DNA of 5,769 nucleotides from an uncultured Eubacterium sp. GTDB taxonomy: Bacteria; Bacillota; Clostridia; Lachnospirales; Lachnospiraceae. The notes beneath the pieces were generated by a model, which worked only from the letters and a program-made list of their open reading frames with translations, did no database searches and was not told the origin of the DNA. The translations under genes and the position numbers were made by a program. Where the stretch lies: the NCBI GenBank assembly GCA_905236225.1, contig CAJOPM010000086.1, positions 1 to 5,769 on the forward strand. Reading direction: 5' to 3'. This document shows, piece by piece, positions 1 to 4,219 of this stretch. How positions within the stretch are numbered: the stretch's first letter is position 1; each line of letters opens with the position of its first letter.

Positions 1-438
1 GCTATCGATATCCGGAGCGATAAATCCATCCTTTGGCATAGGATAGGCAGCTAATTTTTTGGCAATAACTGCAAAGTATCCTTCGTCAAGGAACGGCACA
101 CCGTTATGAAGGTTGATTTTAACCTTGGCGGTCTTGTATTTATCCTCGTCTCTACCCGATACGGACCCTAAATACTTAAGAAGGTTGCGTTGGTTTTCCT
201 TAAGGAAAGTAATAGAGAAAGAATCGCTTTTATCTAATAATTCCTTGGTAAAACGTGATTCCCTGACATAAACCGTAACAACATTTTTGCCCCAAAGGAC
301 GCCCATGCCTCCCCAACTGATGGTCATAGAGTTGCATTTGCCATCTGCCATGGCGGTAAGAACTCCCCAATCTTCGCTGATAAGAGTAAACGGATTAATG
401 TCAAGTTGTGTTACATCAAAAGGCTGAAATGAATGCAT
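1..438 (-). CDS. flavin reductase family protein (FMN-binding split barrel), N-terminal part, C-terminus off window
   Basis: This is an open frame of 146 codons from the ATG at 438 down to base 1, with no stop, so the C-terminus lies outside the window. The start is preceded by a G-rich Shine-Dalgarno (GGGGGG, complement of 445-450) with a 6-nt gap. The translation begins MHSFQPFDVTQLDINPFTLI. It carries a segment typical of flavoredoxin/flavin-reductase-like proteins: NSMTISWGGMGVLWGK at about residues 36-51, then VVTVYVRESRFTKE at 53-66. In this family that region forms the FMN-binding part of a split-barrel fold. Members are usually about 170-190 residues, so perhaps 25-45 residues are missing. 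No signal peptide or membrane segment is seen, so it is probably a cytoplasmic FMN flavoprotein. The exact substrate cannot be told; flavin reduction, ferric reduction or another redox role are all possible. It is transcribed away from bioB, and I see no functional link to it. Confidence 0.8.
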   Translation of the reverse strand, partial: MHSFQPFDVTQLDINPFTLISEDWGVLTAMADGKCNSMTISWGGMGVLWGKNVVTVYVRESRFTKELLDKSDSFSITFLKENQRNLLKYLGSVSGRDEDKYKTAKVKINLHNGVPFLDEGYFAVIAKKLAAYPMPKDGFIAPDIDS

Positions 439-475
439 GAATTGCCCCCCTGAATCTTAATTTTTTGATAATAAT

Positions 476-484
476 ATTCTACCA
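476..484 (-). promoter_or_regulatory. possible extended -10 promoter of the leftward flavoprotein gene
   Basis: On the minus strand this reads TGGTAGAAT, an extended -10 (TGn plus TAGAAT). It would start RNA near base 469, about 30 nt before the ATG at 438. No good -35 lies 17 nt upstream; that stretch is T-rich. The call is tentative and rests on one motif in an AT-rich spacer. Confidence 0.35.
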
Positions 485-570
485 TAAAAATAAAAAATGA
501 GGGAAAAGGATTTGAACACAGTATAAGCAGATTCCGAATGTCTTATTTAAAATGAAGATTGCCGGGCACA

Positions 571-602
571 ATGTAAACCCTTGGGCGGCATTAGGTTGAC
601 TT
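571..602 (+). promoter_or_regulatory. BirA operator (biotin repressor site) upstream of bioB
   Basis: The sequence shows a dyad GTAAACC (573-579), 14 nt, then GGTTGAC (594-600). With flanks the half-sites are atGTAAACC and GGTTGACtt. This closely resembles the known bacterial BirA operator, TTGTAAACC and GGTTTACAA half-sites separated by about 14-16 nt; the right half carries one change (GGTTGAC for GGTTTAC) and the outer ends are less conserved. The right half overlaps the -35 hexamer of the bioB promoter, so binding of BirA with biotinyl-AMP would be expected to block RNA polymerase. Its place directly before bioB-bioY supports the call. BirA itself is not in the window. Confidence 0.78.
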
Positions 603-624
603 TACAAGAAGGCTTTAGTATACT
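596..624 (+). promoter_or_regulatory. sigma-A promoter of bioB-bioY
   Basis: The -35 is TTGACT (596-601) and the -10 is TATACT (619-624), separated by exactly 17 nt. Each hexamer differs from consensus at one base. Transcription should start at about 630-632, only 12-14 nt before the bioB ATG, so the message would begin at or next to the Shine-Dalgarno GAGGTG (632-637). The -35 lies inside the right half of the BirA operator. There is no room for a leader riboswitch, so control must be at initiation. Confidence 0.8.
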
Positions 625-643
625 TTTCGTCGAGGTGAATTTT

Positions 644-1606
644 ATGTTAAAACTTGCAAAGCAAATAATAGAAGGAAGACGCATTAGTGATAAGGACGAT
701 CTTGAAATATTTAGAACTTGCAATCTCGATGAGTTAAGAACAGGAGCCGATTTAATCAGAAGCAGTTTGTGCGGCAATCATATCGATATGTGCGCAATCA
801 TAAACGCAAGAGCCGGAAAGTGCTCAGAAGATTGCAAGTTCTGCGCTCAATCATCACACTACAATACAGGCTGCAGCGAGCATGATATGTTAGATGCAGA
901 TGAGGTAGTAAAGGATTGCATATCGTTAGAACATCAGGGTGTGCATGCATACTCTATGGTAACGGCGGGAAAGCAGGTAAGCGGAAGCGATATAGATAAG
1001 CTTGAGCTGATATATAAACAGCTAAATGAGCACACTAATATGAGACTTTGTGCATCACACGGATTTATTAAAGCCGAGGATTTTAAAAGATTATATGATG
1101 CCGGAGTCAGAATGTATCACTCGAATATAGAGACGTCGCGGCGTTTTTTTCCGCATATATGCACGACTCATACATTTGATGAGAAGCTGCTTGAGATAAA
1201 GGCGGCAAAGGAGGCAAACCTTGAGGTCTGTAGCGGCGGAATCATAGGAATGGGTGAGGAATTTGAGGATAGATTAGATATGGCGCTTACGCTTAGCGCT
1301 CTTAAGATAAAGTCAATTCCGATTAACGTATTGATGCCGGTAGCAGGAACGCCGCTTGAAAATGTGCCGCCACTTTCCAAAGAAGATATCCTAAGATGTA
1401 TTGCTGTATTTAGATATATTAATCCCACGGCATATATCAGGATGGCAGCAGGAAGGGCGCGTTTTGAAGATGGAGGGATAGAGATCTTTAAGAGCGGAGC
1501 GAATGCTACAATTACCGGCAATATGCTGACAACTGTCGGAAACAATATAAAGCAGGATAAAGAAATGTTTTTAAAAAACGGATTCGATATATCTCAGATG
1601 AGATGA
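644..1606 (+). CDS. bioB: biotin synthase (radical SAM)
   Basis: Biotin synthase converts dethiobiotin to biotin by radical S-adenosylmethionine chemistry with sulfur insertion, the last step of the pathway, in the cytoplasm. The frame is open from 581, but the start is placed at ATG 644: GAGGTG (632-637) lies 6 nt upstream, and the predicted RNA start falls after 581. This gives 320 residues, normal for the family. The radical SAM motif C60-x3-C64-x2-C67 is present in NARAGKCSEDCKFCAQS. Auxiliary-cluster positions compared by hand with E. coli BioB are C136 (E. coli C128), C196 in VCSGGI (C188) and R266 in AYIRMAAGR (R260). The E. coli C97 position is Ser104 (AYSMVTAG), and an extra Cys173 appears in the HICTTHT segment. 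This pattern resembles clostridial enzymes and may mark the anaerobe type with a different auxiliary cluster. The next gene is bioY; no bioA, bioD or bioF is visible. Confidence 0.96.
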   Translation: MLKLAKQIIEGRRISDKDDLEIFRTCNLDELRTGADLIRSSLCGNHIDMCAIINARAGKCSEDCKFCAQSSHYNTGCSEHDMLDADEVVKDCISLEHQGVHAYSMVTAGKQVSGSDIDKLELIYKQLNEHTNMRLCASHGFIKAEDFKRLYDAGVRMYHSNIETSRRFFPHICTTHTFDEKLLEIKAAKEANLEVCSGGIIGMGEEFEDRLDMALTLSALKIKSIPINVLMPVAGTPLENVPPLSKEDILRCIAVFRYINPTAYIRMAAGRARFEDGGIEIFKSGANATITGNMLTTVGNNIKQDKEMFLKNGFDISQMR

Positions 1607-1637
1607 CCCCCGCCTCTAAGCAAAGCGTAGGCGGGGG
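1607..1637 (+). other. GC-rich intercistronic stem-loop between bioB and bioY
   Basis: CCCCCGCCT (1607-1615) pairs perfectly with AGGCGGGGG (1629-1637) around a 13-nt loop. The stem begins at the base right after the bioB stop codon. It is not followed by a T-tract (next bases AGCGAGACTT), so it is not a canonical intrinsic terminator. It could stabilise the 3' end of the bioB segment or reduce read-through into bioY. The pairing is seen directly; the role is inference. Confidence 0.7.
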
Positions 1638-1671
1638 AGCGAGACTTGAAAGATAATGGAGGATGTAAATC

Positions 1672-2235
1672 ATGGAGGAGACAATGAGAGAGAAAAAAAT
1701 CTCAACAAAACAAATGGCGTTTGTAGCTCTTATGGCAGCGGTAATATGTATATTGGCGCCCATATCAATACCAATAGGGCCGGTGCCTATATCTCTTACA
1801 AATTTGGTTTTGTATTTTACGATATATTTAATAGGAACAAAAAGTGCCGTATGCAGCTATATTATCTACCTTTTGCTGGGAACGGTAGGCCTGCCGGTAT
1901 TCTCGGGATTTACAGGCGGAGTCGGCAAGCTGATAGGTCCGACCGGAGGATATTTGATAGGGTTTATTCCTATGATAATAATAGCGGGTATTATAATAGA
2001 ACATTCACATGATAATAAAATAATAGAAATGATAGGGATGATATTGGCCACGGCTGTGTGTTATTTAATAGGAACACTCTATCTTTCGTATTCGACGAAT
2101 ATGAGCTTTAAGGCAGCCCTAATCGCAGGAGTATTGCCGTTTATTGCAGAAGATATAATAAAGATGATAATTGCAATGATTTTAGGAAGAAAAGTTAAGA
2201 GCCGACTTAAGATACTAGGTTCAGTCGGGGATTGA
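1672..2235 (+). CDS. bioY: biotin transporter BioY (substrate-binding S component of ECF transporter)
   Basis: This is a 187-residue, strongly hydrophobic protein with about six membrane-spanning stretches, the usual BioY size and topology. It shows the family signature GLPVFSGFTGGVGKLIGPTG followed by GYLIGF at about residues 73-98. It also has PISLTNLVLYF near residues 39-49, and a C-terminal GVLPFIAEDIIKMIIA segment. BioY binds biotin in the cytoplasmic membrane and imports it with the ECF energising module (EcfT and two ATPases), none of which is encoded here, so a shared module elsewhere is expected. The start is ambiguous. ATG 1672 has GGAGG (1658-1662) 9 nt upstream. ATG 1684, four codons later, has GGAGG (1674-1678) 5 nt upstream. 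It lies 65 nt after bioB in the same direction and should share the BirA-controlled promoter. Import plus final synthesis is a typical biotin-supply pairing. Confidence 0.95.
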   Translation: MEETMREKKISTKQMAFVALMAAVICILAPISIPIGPVPISLTNLVLYFTIYLIGTKSAVCSYIIYLLLGTVGLPVFSGFTGGVGKLIGPTGGYLIGFIPMIIIAGIIIEHSHDNKIIEMIGMILATAVCYLIGTLYLSYSTNMSFKAALIAGVLPFIAEDIIKMIIAMILGRKVKSRLKILGSVGD

Positions 2236-2237
2236 TA

Positions 2238-2273
2238 TCCTATCATCAAAATGCTAACATTTTGATGATAGGA
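2238..2273 (+). other. perfect 16-bp inverted repeat masking the xth Shine-Dalgarno
   Basis: The left arm TCCTATCATCAAAATG (2238-2253) and right arm CATTTTGATGATAGGA (2258-2273) are exact reverse complements around the loop CTAA. It starts 3 nt after the last base of the bioY stop codon. Its right arm takes in the GGA of the xth Shine-Dalgarno GGAGG (2271-2275). No T-run follows, so it is not a standard terminator. As RNA it would hide the ribosome binding site; as DNA it could be a palindromic operator. Both roles are inference. Confidence 0.8.
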
Positions 2274-2282
2274 GGATACGTT

Positions 2283-3047
2283 TTGAGCACAAAAAAGTTT
2301 ATATCATGGAACGTTAATGGACTAAGAGCGTGCGTAGGTAAGGGCTTTATGGATTTCTTTAATGAAATCGATGCCGATATATTCTGCATTCAGGAAAGCA
2401 AGCTGCAGCAAGGACAGATTGACCTTCAAACCCGGGGATACCATCAGTACTGGAACTATGCGGACAAAAAGGGATATTCCGGTACAGCGGTATTTACCAA
2501 AGAAGAGCCAAAAGAGGCAACATACGGTATTGGTATTGATGAGCACGACCATGAAGGCAGAGTCATAACGCTCGAATTTGAAGGATTCTATTTTGTAAAT
2601 GTCTATACGCCCAATTCGCAGACTGAACTTAAAAGACTTGATTACAGAATGAAGTGGGAGGATGATTTTAGAGATTATCTGATAGCTTTAGATAAGAAAA
2701 AACCTGTAGTTGTATGCGGCGATATGAATGTGGCGCATCAGGAAATAGACCTTAAAAATCCAAAGACCAATCGCAAAAACGCCGGCTTTACTGATGAAGA
2801 GCGAACCAAGATTGATATTTTGTTTCAATCAGGATTTGTAGATACATTCAGATATTTTTATCCGGACCAGGAAGGAATTTATTCGTGGTGGTCATACAGA
2901 TTTTCGGCAAGAAAGAATAATTCGGGATGGCGTATTGACTATTTCTTAGTCTCCGAGAGACTTAAAGAACAATTAATCGATGCCAAAATTCTTACAAAAG
3001 TACTAGGCTCTGATCACTGCCCGGTAGAACTCGATATAGTACTTTAG
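2283..3047 (+). CDS. xth: exodeoxyribonuclease III (AP endonuclease, ExoA/Xth family)
   Basis: This enzyme cuts DNA at abasic sites and has 3'-exonuclease and 3'-phosphatase activity in base excision repair, in the cytoplasm. The start is TTG 2283: GGAGG at 2271-2275 sits 7 nt upstream, and the protein then begins STKKFISWNVNGLRA, like known family members. The upstream in-frame ATG 2265 lies inside the hairpin and has no ribosome site. The length of 254 residues fits the Gram-positive ExoA form. Endonuclease/exonuclease/phosphatase fold motifs are all present: N10/N12 in WNVNG, E38 in IQESK, Y108 in NVYTPNS, D147 and N149 in GDMNVAH, D219 in GWRIDYFL, and D244-H245 in GSDHCPVEL. These match the catalytic and metal-binding residues of E. 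coli Xth. It lies 47 nt after bioY in the same direction and could be read from the bio promoter. Functional linkage to biotin is not apparent. Confidence 0.96.
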   Translation: MSTKKFISWNVNGLRACVGKGFMDFFNEIDADIFCIQESKLQQGQIDLQTRGYHQYWNYADKKGYSGTAVFTKEEPKEATYGIGIDEHDHEGRVITLEFEGFYFVNVYTPNSQTELKRLDYRMKWEDDFRDYLIALDKKKPVVVCGDMNVAHQEIDLKNPKTNRKNAGFTDEERTKIDILFQSGFVDTFRYFYPDQEGIYSWWSYRFSARKNNSGWRIDYFLVSERLKEQLIDAKILTKVLGSDHCPVELDIVL

Positions 3048-3099
3048 CACTATTTAACAAAATTTTTTTTAAAAATAGTACTATTTTACTATAAATAGT
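3036..3099 (+). repeat. cluster of ATAGT/ACTAT half-sites with a 16-bp palindrome, after xth
   Basis: The pentamer ATAGT or its complement ACTAT occurs six times in 64 bp: 3036-3040, 3049-3053, 3075-3079, 3080-3084, 3088-3092 and 3095-3099. AAAATAGTACTATTTT (3072-3087) is a perfect palindrome, and ACTAT-AA-ATAGT (3088-3099) is a second dyad directly beside it. A run of eight T (3063-3070) lies between the copies. The first pair can fold into a weak 5-bp stem upstream of the T-run, so part of this could serve as a weak xth terminator. The last copy overlaps the -35 of the upstream sigma-28-like promoter, so an operator role is also possible. The function is unknown. Confidence 0.55.
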
Positions 3100-3119
3100 T
3101 TTGTCATCTCCCCCGATAA
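3092..3119 (+). promoter_or_regulatory. possible sigma-28 (FliA/SigD) promoter, distal copy, for flgM
   Basis: TAAA (3092-3095), a 17-nt gap, then CCGATAA (3113-3119) resembles the sigma-28 consensus TAAA plus about 15 nt plus GCCGATAA or CCGATAT. The gap is about one base longer than usual. The -10-like part is a full match. RNA would start near 3127, about 160 nt before flgM. A flagellar context supports it. Confidence 0.5.
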
Positions 3120-3182
3120 ACAAGATGTTAATAGACAGAAAGGTTTCATTTGCAGGGAATTAAATTTTTTTTGATAAAAAGC

Positions 3183-3210
3183 TAATATTTTTCCTGGTTG
3201 TTTCCGATAA
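3183..3210 (+). promoter_or_regulatory. possible sigma-28 promoter, proximal copy, for flgM
   Basis: TAAT (3183-3186), a 17-nt gap, then CCGATAA (3204-3210). The geometry is the same as in the distal copy and both -10 boxes read CCGATAAA, though the -35 has one mismatch. RNA would start near 3217, giving a leader of about 70 nt to flgM. Known control of flgM by sigma-28 in other flagellated bacteria fits. The short distance and the flagellar context make this the likelier of the two. Confidence 0.55.
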
Positions 3211-3289
3211 ATAGAGTATCAAGGGATACAACAATGATAACCGGGTAGTTATATTTCTATGAAAACACAGTAGAAAGGAGATGCAAATT

Positions 3290-3571
3290 ATGCGAATAGA
3301 CGCCATTACTAACGTAGCACAGATCTACCAGCCTGGCAAAACGAATAAAGCATATGCATCCAAGACCGCGTCCATGGGTAAGGACGAAGTAAACATATCA
3401 TCAATGGGACAGACTTTTCAGGTCGCAAAGGAAGCGGTCAAGAACGCACCGGATGTCAGGGATGACAAAGTTGCTGATCTTAAAGCTAGAATAGAGAACG
3501 GTACGTACGATGTAAGTGCAGACGATTTTGCTGCAAAATTATTAGAAAAATATGAGAATGCCCTTGCTTAA
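3290..3571 (+). CDS. flgM: negative regulator of flagellin synthesis FlgM (anti-sigma-28 factor)
   Basis: FlgM binds sigma-28 (FliA/SigD) and holds late flagellar genes off until the hook-basal body is complete; in enteric bacteria it is then exported through the flagellum. The start is ATG 3290, with AAAGGAG (3274-3280) 9 nt upstream; the in-frame ATG at 3281 directly abuts that site and cannot use it. This gives 93 residues, the usual size. The N-terminal half is polar and low in predicted structure. The family core follows: DEVNISSMGQ at 32-41, then the sigma-binding region from about 57 to 86, RDDKVADLKARIENGTYDVS with ADDFAAKLLE after it. The gene sits at the head of the flgM-flgN-flgK block, behind two sigma-28-like boxes, which suggests autoregulation. 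A strong terminator follows it. Confidence 0.93.
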   Translation: MRIDAITNVAQIYQPGKTNKAYASKTASMGKDEVNISSMGQTFQVAKEAVKNAPDVRDDKVADLKARIENGTYDVSADDFAAKLLEKYENALA

Positions 3572-3579
3572 TGCGGGCC

Positions 3580-3599
3580 ATATATGTGAAGACATATGT
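3580..3599 (+). other. small AT-rich hairpin after flgM
   Basis: ATATATGT (3580-3587) pairs with ACATATGT (3592-3599) around GAAG, with one G-T wobble. It lies 9 nt after the flgM stop codon and just upstream of the stronger terminator stem. It may stabilise the 3' end of a short flgM transcript; this is inference. Confidence 0.45.
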
Positions 3600-3605
3600 A
3601 TTTTC

Positions 3606-3656
3606 TGCGCTCCGTAGGCTTTTAAACATGATGGGGAAGCTTAGGGAGCGCATTTT
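3606..3656 (+). terminator. intrinsic terminator between flgM and flgN
   Basis: TGCGCTCC (3606-3613) pairs exactly with GGAGCGCA (3645-3652). After one G-G mismatch the stem continues (3615-3622 with 3636-3643) with two G-T wobbles, giving about 16 pairs in all around a 13-nt loop. TTTT (3653-3656) follows at once. The U-run is short, so termination may be partial. It lies inside the flagellar block with no obvious promoter between it and flgN, so flgN-flgK may depend on read-through. Confidence 0.75.
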
Positions 3657-3692
3657 ATACCTACAACAATTATTATAAGCGGAGGAAATACT

Positions 3693-4205
3693 TTGGCGAG
3701 TTTGATGAGCAATCTTTTAGAGGTTCTAGGTCGCGAGGAAAAGGAGTATCGCAAATTGCTCGAATTATCTGAGAGTAAGAAGACGGCACTTATCAAAGCG
3801 GACATAGAAACCTTAGAAGATATCACAAGCCGGGAACAGGATGTTTCCAGTGTACTTCTGAATCTCGAACATAAGCGGGAAAAAATCATGGATGATATGT
3901 CAGTGGTGCTTAATAAACCAAAAGAAGAACTGACGTTGCAGAAGATGATTGAAATTTTAAATAAGCAGCCGGAAGAGCAGCAGCGCTTAAAAGAGATCAG
4001 GGAGCGACTGGGGACAACTGTAAGAGAAGTATCAGCGGCGAATGAACAGAACCGCGTCCTCACTCAGCAGGCCCTCGAGCTTGTAGAATATGATTTAAAC
4101 CTCTTTAGAAGTTTACGTCAGGCGCCGGAAACTGCAAATTATGACCGGCGTGCAGCTAATACCGGAGATTTACTTGGATCTTCAGGATTTGACGCTAAAC
4201 AGTAA
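3693..4205 (+). CDS. flgN: FlgN family flagellar export chaperone
   Basis: FlgN-type proteins are small cytoplasmic chaperones that bind the hook-filament junction proteins FlgK and FlgL and bring them to the flagellar export gate. The start is TTG 3693: GGAGG (3681-3685) lies 7 nt upstream, while the next in-frame ATG (3705) has no site. The product has 170 residues, mostly charged alpha-helix with coiled-coil character over about residues 5-140. The N-terminal region LLEVLGREEKEYRKLLELSESKK and the central EQDVSSVLLNLEHKREKI are the parts most like the family. The tail after about 145 is polar and looks disordered. FlgN sequences are weakly conserved, so the name rests on helical character, size and position directly between flgM and flgK, an order common in clostridia. 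It ends 14 nt before flgK, so the two are probably translated from one message. Confidence 0.85.
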   Translation: MASLMSNLLEVLGREEKEYRKLLELSESKKTALIKADIETLEDITSREQDVSSVLLNLEHKREKIMDDMSVVLNKPKEELTLQKMIEILNKQPEEQQRLKEIRERLGTTVREVSAANEQNRVLTQQALELVEYDLNLFRSLRQAPETANYDRRAANTGDLLGSSGFDAKQ

Positions 4206-4219
4206 AAGGGGTTATTTTT

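Noticed and set aside
512..548. TTGAAC followed by AT-rich bases as a second promoter toward bioB
   Set aside because: No -10 box falls at 16-18 nt spacing.
581..643. TTG at 581 as an N-terminal extension of bioB
   Set aside because: It lies within the BirA operator and upstream of the predicted RNA start, has no ribosome site, and the 22 extra codons do not resemble BioB.
1168..1545. 125-codon minus-strand open frame inside bioB
   Set aside because: It is antisense to a fully conserved biotin synthase, matches no family I recognise and has no ribosome site that I see; it is a shadow of bioB codon use.
1656..2012. 118-codon plus-strand frame overlapping bioY
   Set aside because: bioY in the other frame carries the complete family signature and membrane pattern; this frame has no coherent domain.
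2265..2282. ATG 2265 as the xth start
   Set aside because: It would precede the GGAGG at 2271-2275 and lies within the hairpin; TTG 2283 has correct spacing and gives the usual N-terminus.
3150..3178. Possible sigma-A promoter TTGCAG with GATAAA for flgM
   Set aside because: Both hexamers match poorly, and the region is AT-rich enough to give such matches by chance; the sigma-28-like boxes fit the context better.
3641..4063. 140-codon minus-strand open frame over flgN
   Set aside because: It is Ser/Phe/Leu-rich, as expected from the reverse of a charged helical protein, it overlaps the terminator stem, and nothing in it is recognisable.
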